Shown here one piece after another: positions 1-7,891 of a stretch of DNA of 14,134 nt; positions within the stretch are counted from its first letter, which is position 1; each line of letters opens with the position of its first letter. The DNA is from an uncultured Eggerthellaceae bacterium (lineage in GTDB: Bacteria; Actinomycetota; Coriobacteriia; Coriobacteriales; Eggerthellaceae). The translations under genes and the position numbers were made by a program. Location: positions 1-14,134 of the forward strand of contig CAQLOA010000021.1 of NCBI GenBank assembly GCA_948829205.1. Direction: 5' to 3'. Below the pieces are notes generated by a model. The model ran no database searches, was not told the origin of the DNA, and saw only the letters and a program-made list of their open reading frames with translations.

Positions 1-202
1 CCCGAGCGACGAAGCAGGCCCCGAACACGGCCACCGACGGCAATTGGTCCGTGAAGTCATCGCCTTGCCACACCGCCACGATGGCGCTGGAAAGCGAAAG
101 CGCCTGCAAGATGGTGAGCACCGAGAGCGCGAGCGAGGCCGCGACGCATGAAACGATTGCCTTCCCGGCGCCCGGAAGCCTGAATATCTGCCTGTCGAAC
201 AC
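1..202 (-). CDS. N-terminal fragment of a probable ABC exporter permease (CydD-like), cut by the window edge
   Basis: A reading frame begins with GTG at 200-202 and stays open to base 1, giving 67 residues that begin with VFDRQIFRLPGAGKAIVSC. A short basic, amphipathic start is followed by a long hydrophobic stretch (about residues 16-46, with ALSLSSAIVAVW), a polar turn with GDDFTDQLP, and the start of a second hydrophobic stretch. This is how the membrane domain of half-size ABC exporters begins, and the LPG plus 'LQALSLSSAIVAVWQG' pattern recalls CydD-type thiol exporters. No nucleotide-binding domain falls inside the window, so the family call is inference from the N-terminus alone. The GTG lies three bases after the TAA of the preceding gene, with no clear Shine-Dalgarno, so translation probably depends on coupling. 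Another multi-pass membrane protein remains possible. Confidence 0.5.
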   Translation of the reverse strand, partial: MFDRQIFRLPGAGKAIVSCVAASLALSVLTILQALSLSSAIVAVWQGDDFTDQLPSVAVFGACFVAR

Positions 203-205
203 GGC

Positions 206-868
206 TTAGAGACGCGTCGGAGACTGGGCGGTCCTCGTGATGGAGCGAACAGCCGGACCGTCGGGGACGGGGTCGGGACCCAGGCTGCCGTCGCCATCGG
301 CGCATGACAGCCGCATGGACTTCACGAACACGTCCGGTCTCAGGCTTCCGGTGTCCTTCGACTGCAGCTGGAAGCGCATGACGCACCCATCGAGGACAGG
401 CTCGCCCACCAGGTAATCCGACACCTCAAGCGTCTTCGCCTTCTTCTTGCGGACGACCTCGACCTGCGGCGGATACTCGAAGCCGGCCACGGGCGAGTCG
501 AACCGCGCCTCGTACATGCTGAAGGGATTGGCGACCGAAGCAGCCTTCGCGGACGGCTCGACGTATTCTGCTGCCACGGGCATCATGTCGACCGGAGCCG
601 ACTTCCGCAACGCCTCAAGCGCCTTGGCAGGCGCCACGTAGTCGTCCAGCGTCAGGTCGAATATCTCGCACGCGCCCCCGATTCCGACGGGAAGCGCGCT
701 TCCGAACGCCATCTTCGTGTGCGGCGAGAACCCGCACGACAGCGCGAAGGGAAGGCCAGAGCGTCTCACGATGCGCTCCAGCGCATGGGTGACCTCCAGG
801 TGCGAAAGCATGGCAAGCCGCCCGGTCTTGCCATATGTGACGCGAAGTCGGAACTGCCTGTCCTCCAT
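206..868 (-). CDS. Radical-SAM-linked protein, TIGR03936 / DUF2344 family
   Basis: 220 residues. The N-terminal third carries the family hallmarks: RLRVTYGKTGRLAMLSHLE (a version of the usual F-K-x-G-x-x-x-x-x-SHLD), ERIVRRSGLPFALSCGFSPH and FGSALPVGIGG. The first half is therefore a confident DUF2344 match. The C-terminal half is basic in the middle (VRKKKAKT) and ends in a loose, proline-rich tail. The biochemical role of the family is not known to me; it is nearly always encoded next to, or fused to, a TIGR03960 radical SAM protein, and so probably serves as its partner. That protein is encoded immediately upstream here, its TGA only two bases before this ATG. The ATG at 866-868 was chosen because the family alignment begins there; a G-rich stretch (GGGGGGTG) sits about a dozen bases upstream. 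Confidence 0.9.
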   Translation of the reverse strand: MEDRQFRLRVTYGKTGRLAMLSHLEVTHALERIVRRSGLPFALSCGFSPHTKMAFGSALPVGIGGACEIFDLTLDDYVAPAKALEALRKSAPVDMMPVAAEYVEPSAKAASVANPFSMYEARFDSPVAGFEYPPQVEVVRKKKAKTLEVSDYLVGEPVLDGCVMRFQLQSKDTGSLRPDVFVKSMRLSCADGDGSLGPDPVPDGPAVRSITRTAQSPTRL

Positions 869-870
869 GG

Positions 871-2826
871 TCAGCGCACCCCCCGCACGTCCTGCAGCAC
901 GTTGGCTACGCGCAGGCTGGGACAAACCCCGCAAAGCGAGCAATCGCCGAACGTACAGTCCTCCGTCGTGACCCCCTGGTATGCAAGCTCGCGCTCCCTG
1001 GCGAGGAAGCCCTCGTCCGCCCCGCAGGATATGTGCGCCCAGGGCATGGCATGCGACGAGTCGTAGGACGTCTCGGCTATGGCCTGCGCGTCGACCCCCG
1101 TCTCATTGAACGCCGCTGCCCAGGCCTGCTCGTCGAACAGCTCGGTCCAGGCGTCGAACCGGGCCCCGTTCCTCCATGCGGCCTCGACGACGTCGGCCAC
1201 CTCCCTGCCGCCGCGGCTCATGACGGCCTCGACAAGGCTGGTCTTCGGCGCATGGTAGGAAAGCGTGATGGCGCGATACCTCAGGTTCTGGCGTATGACG
1301 GCGACCCTGCGCGCGGCCTCGTCGGGCGAGATCTGCCCGTCCCACTGGAAAGGCGTCTGCGACTTCGGGACGAACACGTTCACGGATATCCCAAGGCGCA
1401 GGCTGCCTCTCTGGTCGGCGGGCGTGGACGCCTTCATCTCCTCGTAGGCCTCGTTCGCCATCTCGGCTATGCCCACCAGGTCTTCGTCCGTCTCGGTGGG
1501 CAGGCCTATCATGAAGTAGAGCTTCATGCGGCGCCATCCCGCCTCCATGGCGTCGTGCGCAGCGGCCATCAGGTCGTCCTTGGTGACGTTCTTGTTTATC
1601 ACGTCGCGAAGACGTTGCGTGCCCGCTTCCGGAGCGAACGTGAGGCCGCCCTTCTTGCGGCCTGCGACCAGCGTCGCCATGTCCACCCCGAACGAGTCGA
1701 GGCGTTGCGAAGGTATCGACACGCGCACGCCCGAATCGGCGAACTCGGCGTTGAGCCTGGTGAGGATCTCACGGATCTGCGAATGGTCGGTGCTGGAAAG
1801 GGAAGTCAGGCTGACCTCCTCGTAGCCAGTCTGCTCTATGCCGCGCCTGACGGCCGAAACGATGTCGTCGGCCGAGCGCTCGCGCACGGGACGGTACATC
1901 ATTCCCGCCTGGCAGAAGCGGCATCCGCGGGCGCACCCGCGAAGTATCTCGACGTTCAGCCTGTCGTGGACTATCTCCATGTAGGGCACCGTCATGGGCT
2001 CCCACGCATCGGACTCGGCGAATCCTTCGAAAACACGCTTGAACACGACCTCGGGCACGCCTTCAGCGGAAGGCTTCACCCAGCGACCCTCCTTCTGGGC
2101 CTCGTCCTCAGGCACAGGGTCGTACAGCGACGGAACGTACGTGCCGGGAACCTTTGCCATGGCTAGCAGGATCTCGTCCCTGCTTGCCCCCCGTCGCCTG
2201 GCCTCGCGAATGCAGCGCAGAAGCTCCGGCGTGGCCTCCTCGCCCTCGCCTATGGTTATGGCGTCGAAGAAGGGGGCGTAGGGCTCGGGGTTCAACGCGC
2301 AAGGGCCGCCGCCGACGACTATGGGGTCCTCCTGCGCCCTGTCCTGCGCACGCAACGGAATGCCGGCAAGGTCCAAGACCTCCAGGACGTTCGTGGCTGC
2401 GAGCTCGTGAGGCATCGTGATCCCCACCACGTCGAAGTCGCGCACGGGGCGGAAGCTTTCCAGGGAGAACAGAGGGATTCCCCTCTCGCGCATCAGCCCT
2501 ATCATGTCCACCGCGGGAAGGAACGCGCGCTCGGCATGCATGCCGCCTGCGGCATTGACGACGTTCACAAGGATGCGGAGCGCCTGGTTGGGCTGCCCGA
2601 GTTCGTAGGTGTCCGGGTAGATCATGCAGAACGAGAACCCGTCCTGCCCCCGGGCCTCGCGATCGACGGTGCAGGCAGCGCCCTCGTCCGTCTCGCGTTC
2701 GACACCGGCGCAGCGTTCGCCTTCGCAGGCTCCCGCGACCCATTCGCCGCCGATGTACCTCGACGGCCTCTCCACCAGGGGAAGCAGGGGCTCTATGTCG
2801 CCCCAGACGCAATTCGTTGCTGCCAC
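871..2826 (-). CDS. B12-binding-domain radical SAM protein, TIGR03960 family
   Basis: 651 residues starting with GTG. Residues 11-29 hold the family opening (LLPLVERPSRYIGGEW). Residues about 64-205 form the cobalamin-binding-like domain (YPDTYELGQPN, FDVVGITMPHELAATN, VVGGGPCALNPEP, IGEGEEA), in which I see no DxHxxG cobalt-ligand motif. The radical SAM core follows with C298-x3-C302-x2-C305 (RGCARGCRFCQAG), the site for the 4Fe-4S cluster that cleaves S-adenosylmethionine, then FAPEAGTQRLRDVINK and KLYFMIGLPTETDED. The C-terminus has a second cysteine group (C624, C629, C632, C635) typical of the family, possibly a second cluster. Between residues 31 and 63 there is a cysteine- and glutamate-rich stretch that I do not expect in relatives. 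Substrate and function are unknown. The GTG is three bases after the previous stop codon, and no later start would keep the conserved opening. Confidence 0.93.
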   Translation of the reverse strand: MAATNCVWGDIEPLLPLVERPSRYIGGEWVAGACEGERCAGVERETDEGAACTVDREARGQDGFSFCMIYPDTYELGQPNQALRILVNVVNAAGGMHAERAFLPAVDMIGLMRERGIPLFSLESFRPVRDFDVVGITMPHELAATNVLEVLDLAGIPLRAQDRAQEDPIVVGGGPCALNPEPYAPFFDAITIGEGEEATPELLRCIREARRRGASRDEILLAMAKVPGTYVPSLYDPVPEDEAQKEGRWVKPSAEGVPEVVFKRVFEGFAESDAWEPMTVPYMEIVHDRLNVEILRGCARGCRFCQAGMMYRPVRERSADDIVSAVRRGIEQTGYEEVSLTSLSSTDHSQIREILTRLNAEFADSGVRVSIPSQRLDSFGVDMATLVAGRKKGGLTFAPEAGTQRLRDVINKNVTKDDLMAAAHDAMEAGWRRMKLYFMIGLPTETDEDLVGIAEMANEAYEEMKASTPADQRGSLRLGISVNVFVPKSQTPFQWDGQISPDEAARRVAVIRQNLRYRAITLSYHAPKTSLVEAVMSRGGREVADVVEAAWRNGARFDAWTELFDEQAWAAAFNETGVDAQAIAETSYDSSHAMPWAHISCGADEGFLARERELAYQGVTTEDCTFGDCSLCGVCPSLRVANVLQDVRGVR

Positions 2827-2829
2827 GTG

Positions 2830-3966
2830 CTATTTCGCCTTGCCCGCCGCGGCTAAGTCGCCTGCCAGCTGCCTGGCCTTTGCGATGAGGCTTTGTCCGG
2901 CTGGGGAATCAGCCGCCTGTCTCGACGCCTTCATCGCCGCGTCGCGGGCGGTCTGCATCACGCTGGCAACCCCCACGATGTCGCCTCCGGCCTCGAAGTA
3001 TTCGACCGTCGCACGCCCCATGGCCTCGGTGGCGGCGAATCCCATGCCTCCGCTGATGACCCAGCCCGCGAAGGGGATGGCCTTCGTGGCGGTGCGCACG
3101 ACGTTGCGGCACAGGAACGCGCCGGCCACGATGACCGCTATCTCCTTCACGCGGTCGGCGTCTAACGGCTGGCCGTACGCGGTGGCGATCTGCAGGGTCA
3201 TCTTAACCTGGTTCAGCGTCATTATGGGCATGTCTGCCCCTGGGAGGAACGGCACCAGGCCCACGGCGCAGTTCTGAAGAGACGTGGCGGTTATCGCGTC
3301 CTCGGCCAACGGCCTTCTGATGAACGGGAACGACATGGCGAAGGCGAGGTCCTTGTCCTTTATTGCGGATATCACCCACTTGCCCATGCGCGTGTCGAGC
3401 ACCCTGAACGACTCCTCGTCAAGCGCGACTGCGCCGACGGAAGAATCGTCACCCACGGCCTCGACCACGGGCCCGTCGGGGGTGTCCTGCACACGCTCGG
3501 CGCCCTGCCTGGACGCTCCTGCTGCGCCGACGAAGGGTATCTTCGATGCGATGCTCGCCACCAGCTTCGACTCCAGCCTCACGGGGGCCACGACGTCGCC
3601 TGCAGGAATGGGGCGTCCCGCCTCATGCGCGATGGACTCGACCTTGGCCGGGTCGGCGCACACCACCATTGCAGGAATGCCGGCCTCGCGCAGGCGCCTG
3701 GCCTCCTCGCCGATGCGGGGCGAGTCTCCTGCGACGAGTATGCCCGCGTCCTCGTTGCTCTTGATGTTTATCGAGTCGTCGTCGAGGTAGTCGATGGTGA
3801 CCCTGGTGTGCTCGGCCGCGCTGGAGAATGCCGAGCGCACATGGCCTACCAGCGCACCAGGGGCCGTGTCGTCGATGTATATCGACACGGATATGGGGGT
3901 GTTCGCGACCTCCTTCATGTCGGTCGCTATCTTCAGCACCTCCGAGACGTTAACGGGCAGTTGCAT
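2830..3966 (-). CDS. Uncharacterised protein with DUF697-like C-terminal half, inside the rod-shape operon
   Basis: 378 residues, function not recognised. Residues about 56-145 alternate short beta-like strands and helices (RVTIDYLDD, DAGILVAGDSP, REAGIPAMVVCADPAKVESIA), resembling the second half of a small GTPase or Rossmann fold. There is no P-loop (GxxxxGKS/T) and no NKxD, so nucleotide binding looks lost or absent. Residues 150-185 are a polar linker. Residues about 205-325 are helical and hydrophobic with LVPFLPGADMPIMTLNQVKM, IATAYGQPLDADRVKEI and KAIPFAGWVISGGMGFAATEAMG, which strongly recalls DUF697, usually found behind GTPase domains in membrane-associated proteins. The tail (335-378) is an Ala/Lys-rich helix. 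The ATG overlaps the end of rodA by 17 bases and has its own good ribosome binding site. Its place suggests a role with the envelope, but that is inference; it may simply be co-transcribed. Confidence 0.85.
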   Translation of the reverse strand: MQLPVNVSEVLKIATDMKEVANTPISVSIYIDDTAPGALVGHVRSAFSSAAEHTRVTIDYLDDDSINIKSNEDAGILVAGDSPRIGEEARRLREAGIPAMVVCADPAKVESIAHEAGRPIPAGDVVAPVRLESKLVASIASKIPFVGAAGASRQGAERVQDTPDGPVVEAVGDDSSVGAVALDEESFRVLDTRMGKWVISAIKDKDLAFAMSFPFIRRPLAEDAITATSLQNCAVGLVPFLPGADMPIMTLNQVKMTLQIATAYGQPLDADRVKEIAVIVAGAFLCRNVVRTATKAIPFAGWVISGGMGFAATEAMGRATVEYFEAGGDIVGVASVMQTARDAAMKASRQAADSPAGQSLIAKARQLAGDLAAAGKAK

Positions 3967-5185
3967 ACTTCATCCCTTTCCCGACGCGGTTCTCATGCGA
4001 ATACACCGAGCCTATAAGCCCGAGCATGGCGAAGTTGACGAGCATAAATGATGAACCATAGCTGACGAAAGGTAAAGGAATTCCAGTGATCGGCATCAAT
4101 CCGCAACACATGCCGACGTTCTCGAGGATCTGGAACATCCACATCCCCACAATGGCGCATATCACCAGCATCCCGAACAGGTTGTCGCAGCTGCGGGCGA
4201 TGTGCAGCGATATGGCAACCATGGCTATGTAGAGCGCGAGCAGCGCGACGACGCCCACGAAGCCGAACTCCTCGGCCAGCACGCAGAATATGAAGTCGGT
4301 CGGGGCCTCGGGAAGGAACCCGAGCGCGGACTGCGTGGACGCTCCCAGCCCCTTTCCGAACAGCCCGCCCGACCCGATGGCGATCATGGCCTGCTTCAGG
4401 TTGTAACCCTCGTCGGTGGCCTCCAGCGAGTCCTGGTTGAGGAACACGAGAAGCCGCGAGCGCTGGTACTGCTTCAACAGCCTGTATTCGGTGGACCCGT
4501 CCTCTGTCTGGTACTTCAGAAGCTCATCGAGGGCGAACACGCAGACGATGGCTGCCACGAAGATGCCGAGCGACACCAGCAGGTACTTCGTTTTCGCGCC
4601 GCCCATGACGAGCGTAGTGGCGGCGATGAACAGGTAGACGAGCCCGGTGCCAAGGTCGGGCTGCGTCATTATGCAGAGGAACGGCACGACCAGCAGGCCG
4701 ACCACCTTGCAGTACTCGCGCAGGTCGTTCAGCTTGCCGCCGTACCTGGCAACGAGGCTGGCGGCGAACAGCACGATGGTGACCTTGGCGAACTCGCCAG
4801 GCTGCACCTGCACGCCGATCCTTATCCACGACTGCGCCCCCATTGCGTTCACGCCGATGATGGGCAGGTGCGGTGAAAGGATCAGCACGCAGCTGACGAC
4901 GAGCATCACGACGTACATCCCGGTGAACTTGCGGTAGTCGAACGCGGTCACTGCCGCCATGACCACAAGGCCGCCAAGCACGCCCACCAGCTGGTTCGTG
5001 AAACTGTACGCAGTGTCGTTGCTGGTTGCCGACCAGCATATGAGGAGGCCGTAGGCAACCAGGAGCAAGACCACGACGGCAAGGGGCATGCACACGTAGG
5101 TGGCAAGCTTCGACTTTCGCTTCGCGTTGTAAGGCATCGCGTGCTTGGGCTTCGCGACGACGCTGTCTATCTGCGGAAGAGGCAT
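3950..5185 (-). CDS. rodA: RodA, SEDS-family peptidoglycan glycosyltransferase of the elongasome
   Basis: 411 residues with about ten hydrophobic segments. RodA polymerises lipid II into glycan strands in the cell membrane, together with the transpeptidase PBP2. Family motifs seen: AQSWIRIGVQVQPGEFAK (113-134), TQPDLGTGLVYLFIAATT (174-191), a large external loop with YQRSRLLVFLNQD (240-252), AIGSGGLFGKGLGASTQ (269-285), LPEAPTDFIFCVLAEEFG (291-308; D297 matches the essential Asp of SEDS polymerases) and MPITGIPLPFVSYGSS (364-379). QPGE in place of QPSE is, as I recall it, common in actinobacterial members. A cytoplasmic N-terminus of about 27 residues is basic (KRKSK). The ATG at 5183-5185 was chosen because it sits one base after the mrdA stop with AGGA just before it; the frame is open for another 43 codons upstream, but that stretch lies inside mrdA and reads as low-complexity basic sequence. 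RodA rather than FtsW is favoured by the mre/mrdA context. Confidence 0.95.
   Translation of the reverse strand: MPLPQIDSVVAKPKHAMPYNAKRKSKLATYVCMPLAVVVLLLVAYGLLICWSATSNDTAYSFTNQLVGVLGGLVVMAAVTAFDYRKFTGMYVVMLVVSCVLILSPHLPIIGVNAMGAQSWIRIGVQVQPGEFAKVTIVLFAASLVARYGGKLNDLREYCKVVGLLVVPFLCIMTQPDLGTGLVYLFIAATTLVMGGAKTKYLLVSLGIFVAAIVCVFALDELLKYQTEDGSTEYRLLKQYQRSRLLVFLNQDSLEATDEGYNLKQAMIAIGSGGLFGKGLGASTQSALGFLPEAPTDFIFCVLAEEFGFVGVVALLALYIAMVAISLHIARSCDNLFGMLVICAIVGMWMFQILENVGMCCGLMPITGIPLPFVSYGSSFMLVNFAMLGLIGSVYSHENRVGKGMKYATAR
3974..3982 (-). promoter_or_regulatory. Ribosome binding site inside the rodA 3' end
   Basis: The minus strand reads GGGAAAGGG here, and its last GGG is seven bases before the ATG at 3964-3966. 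It lies within the final codons of rodA. It fixes the start of the 378-residue protein and shows that this gene can be initiated independently despite the 17-base overlap. A near-identical AAAGGGAT motif stands before leuA. Confidence 0.6.
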
Positions 5186-5186
5186 G

Positions 5187-7349
5187 TCAGTCCTGGCGCC
5201 CCCCGCCGCCTTTGAACTCCTTGACCCGGGAGACGCCGGAAGACCCGCCGATGTACCCGGCTTCGGCCTCGGGGTTCTCGTCGCTTTCCTGCAGCGCCGC
5301 AAGGACCTTGCCAACTATGGGGCCTGCCACTGTGCTTCCGCTTCCGCCCTGCTCCACGACGCACACGCAGACATAGCGCGGGTCATCGTATGGCGCATAG
5401 GCGGCGAACCAGGCGTCGTCCTCCCGGTCGGTGTGCTCGGCGGTTCCGGACTTCGCCGCGGCGTCCACGCCCAGCCTTGCATACATGCTGCTCAGCATGT
5501 TGTTGGAAGCCAGCATGTCGTGGAGCGACCGACGCACGTACTCCAGATGGTCGTTGTCCACGTCGGGTTCGGCAACCACTTCGGCCTCGGCCGAGAACAC
5601 CACATCGCCCGCCCCGTTGCGAACCTCCTTTATGAGGTGCGGCTTCAATATGCGCCCTGTGGCTATCGCGCAATACGCACATGCCTGCTGCACTGGGGTC
5701 ACAAGCATGTCGCCCTGCCCGATGATCATGTTCGAATAGTCGCCGCCCAGCCAAAGGGCCTCAGACGGGACGTTGCGCCACTGGTCGGCCTTCCATTCGG
5801 GCGTGGGAACACGCCCCGTCGACTCGCCGTCGAGGTCGATGCCCGTCGCGTCGCCGAAGCCGTACTGCCGGATGTATTCCTGAAGCGCGGTCTCGGAAAG
5901 CTCACCCGTCCCCTCGGGGCCGTGGTCGAAGAACGACTTCGCGATGTCGTAGAACACGACGTCGCAGGAGTTAACGATCCCGCCATGCAGGTCAAGCGTG
6001 CCGTGCCCCTTGAGTTCCCAGCATTTCTGGATGTCGCCCGAGCCGAAGCCGTCCCATTCGCCGGTGCACCTCCAGGTGCTTCCGTAGTTAGCGAACCCGT
6101 AGGCGAGTCCCGCCATCGCAGTGAACGCCTTGAAGGTGGAAGCCGGAGGGTACTGCCCGTTTATCGCCCTGTTGATGAACGGCGAGTGCGACTCCTCCGA
6201 GTTGTAGAGCTCCCAGATGTCCTGCGGGATCCCGTCGGTCAGGTGCGTGAGGTCATACGTCGGGTAGTTGGCCATCACTGTTATGCCGCCGTCCCGCAGA
6301 TCCATTGCCACGACCGACGCCGACACGCCTGCGCCGGTTCCGATGTCGCCCTCGGGGGCTATGGTCTCGGCCAGGGCCTTGTCGGCCACGTACTGGGCAT
6401 GAAGGTCGAGCGAGAGGTGGACGTCGGACCCCTTCTGCGGGTCCGTCTCGCCCACCACGTTCACCACCTTGCCGGCGGCGTCGACCACCATGCGCCGCGA
6501 CCCCTTCTCTCCGGACAGGATGCCGTCGTAGTACAGCTCGACGCCGCTCTTCCCTATTATGTCGTTCGACTCTATGACCCGGCCCTTGGGTGTCTTCTCG
6601 AGCTCCTCCTCGGTCGGCGCACCCGTGTACCCCAGCGCATGCGCCGCAAGCGCACCGTAGGGGTATTCCCTGAGAGTGCGCTGCTCGATGGATATGCCGG
6701 GGTAGGCGTCGCTGTGCTCGGATATGAACGCCACGTCGCGCAGGCGCACGCCCGACGCCACCACGCGTTGGCTCTGCGCGCCTTGGGACTCGTCCTTCAC
6801 ACGCTGCCTCACGACGCCCTCGGGGATTCCCAGCACGGCGGACAGGCGTTTGATGACGTCGTTATCGTCGGCCACGGACGCCTCGGCCAGCACGGTCTGG
6901 CTGGGGTTGTTCTTCACCAGCACGCGCCCGTGCCTGTCGTAGATGCATCCGCGCGGCGCAGGGGTAGAGACCGTCTTCATCAGGTTCTCGCGCGCCTCGT
7001 CGGCGTATCCGGCGTTGCCAAGCAGCTGCATCGACCAGAGCTTGGCGCCGAGCGCGGCGAACACGGCGGCGACGAAGGCCGCCAGGCCCCCGAACCGTCC
7101 CGATAGCCTTTGCGACGGCTTCGCAAGCGACTCCTCGGACGTCTTCACGTGCACGCCCGGGGCTCCCCCGGGCGACGCCGACGCGCCTGCCGGGGACGCA
7201 GAGCCCACGCCGTAGGTCTCGATGCTCTCGATCTCGTCGTTGGACACGATGTCGGAGCGGCTGCTCCTGCCCCTTAGGATGTAAACGAGCAGCGCAATGG
7301 ACGCCACGACGAGCACGGTTGCTATGGCCGCAATGATTCCTTCGAGCAT
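5187..7349 (-). CDS. mrdA: PBP2, class B penicillin-binding protein (elongation transpeptidase), with an extra N-terminal helix
   Basis: 720 residues. It crosslinks new peptidoglycan on the outer face of the membrane and partners RodA, encoded one base downstream. Catalytic motifs: S404-T-F-K407 (PPASTFK, acylated serine), S461-C-D463 (the SxD form is also seen in E. coli PBP2), and K633-S-G-T. The pedestal/dimerisation domain runs from about residue 115 with APRGCIYDRHGRVL and ESNDIIGKSGVELYYD. Two hydrophobic segments are present instead of the usual one: residues 3-26 (IIAAIATVLVVASIALLVYIL) and 87-107. Between them is a flexible Ser/Ala/Gly/Pro-rich linker (about 28-85). The C-terminus after residue 687 is a polar tail ending GGGGRQD. 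The ATG is preceded by AGG at seven bases, overlapping the mreD stop, which supports the long start; the gene could still begin internally, but no good site is seen nearer the second helix. Confidence 0.95.
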   Translation of the reverse strand: MLEGIIAAIATVLVVASIALLVYILRGRSSRSDIVSNDEIESIETYGVGSASPAGASASPGGAPGVHVKTSEESLAKPSQRLSGRFGGLAAFVAAVFAALGAKLWSMQLLGNAGYADEARENLMKTVSTPAPRGCIYDRHGRVLVKNNPSQTVLAEASVADDNDVIKRLSAVLGIPEGVVRQRVKDESQGAQSQRVVASGVRLRDVAFISEHSDAYPGISIEQRTLREYPYGALAAHALGYTGAPTEEELEKTPKGRVIESNDIIGKSGVELYYDGILSGEKGSRRMVVDAAGKVVNVVGETDPQKGSDVHLSLDLHAQYVADKALAETIAPEGDIGTGAGVSASVVAMDLRDGGITVMANYPTYDLTHLTDGIPQDIWELYNSEESHSPFINRAINGQYPPASTFKAFTAMAGLAYGFANYGSTWRCTGEWDGFGSGDIQKCWELKGHGTLDLHGGIVNSCDVVFYDIAKSFFDHGPEGTGELSETALQEYIRQYGFGDATGIDLDGESTGRVPTPEWKADQWRNVPSEALWLGGDYSNMIIGQGDMLVTPVQQACAYCAIATGRILKPHLIKEVRNGAGDVVFSAEAEVVAEPDVDNDHLEYVRRSLHDMLASNNMLSSMYARLGVDAAAKSGTAEHTDREDDAWFAAYAPYDDPRYVCVCVVEQGGSGSTVAGPIVGKVLAALQESDENPEAEAGYIGGSSGVSRVKEFKGGGGRQD

Positions 7350-7357
7350 TTCGAAAC

Positions 7358-7891
7358 CTAGTCGATTCCCGTATCGATAATGGTCATCTCGTTCTGTTGC
7401 TTGCCTCTCAGCACGAACCTGAGCACGAGCGGGTAGGCAATCATCGACAAGACCGTATCATACAGGCCGCAAGGCAGACACACCTGCAGCAAAGCATCCA
7501 GCAAACTGACATCCATGCCACATGCAATCATCAAAAGACCGTAGCCAAGCTCGGCCAGGAAGCACGACACCAGGACGATCGCGAGCGGGATGAACAGCGT
7601 TTCGTTGTCGAGGGCCTGGAAGGCAAGCGACGCCAAAAAGGTCACGGCGACGCACACGAAGGCCATGGCGCCCACCGGCCCCGACCCTAAGAGGTCGTAC
7701 AGCAGCCCGCATACGAAGGGCATGACGTATCCCACCTTCCGGGCGTTGCCGACCGCTATCGCGACGACGTAGCACAGGATGAAGTTGGGTGCCGCGGCGA
7801 AGACATGCACGTTGGGGGCCACTACGACCTGCAGCAGCACGGCCACGACGGCGCCTACGGCCACGGGCAGTCTTTCCGCCATGGGCGTCAC
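7358..7891 (-). CDS. mreD: MreD, rod-shape-determining membrane protein
   Basis: 177 residues, very hydrophobic, with about five predicted membrane spans (roughly residues 8-28, 34-48, 54-92, 100-124 and 130-162). Its small size, lack of catalytic motifs and position between mreC and mrdA identify it. The pattern PNFILCYVVAIAVGNARK followed by GLLYDLLGSGPVGAMAF matches the MreD signature, in which a short 'G-x-x-x-D-x-x' turn follows the second pair of helices. MreD is thought to bridge MreC and the RodA/PBP2 synthase. The start drawn is the GTG at 7889-7891, overlapping the mreC stop by four bases (GTGA); an ATG three codons later (7880-7882) would serve equally well. The C-terminal tail after residue 165 is charged and cytoplasmic. 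Confidence 0.88.
   Translation of the reverse strand: MTPMAERLPVAVGAVVAVLLQVVVAPNVHVFAAAPNFILCYVVAIAVGNARKVGYVMPFVCGLLYDLLGSGPVGAMAFVCVAVTFLASLAFQALDNETLFIPLAIVLVSCFLAELGYGLLMIACGMDVSLLDALLQVCLPCGLYDTVLSMIAYPLVLRFVLRGKQQNEMTIIDTGID

Noticed and set aside
57..386. A 109-codon minus-strand frame across the left end
   Set aside because: It is Arg/His-rich, out of frame with both the DUF2344 gene and the ABC-like gene that explain the region, and has no family features.
461..463. Loss of the SxN motif in PBP2 (residues 461-463 read SCD; the numbers given are residues, not bases)
   Set aside because: Class B PBPs of the PBP2 type, including that of E. coli, also use Asp at this position, so it is not a defect.
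5145..7106. A 653-codon open frame on the plus strand opposite mrdA
   Set aside because: Its product is rich in Arg, His and Val with no recognisable domain, and it lies opposite a gene with all PBP2 motifs. Long antisense frames are expected in GC-rich DNA with strong third-position bias.
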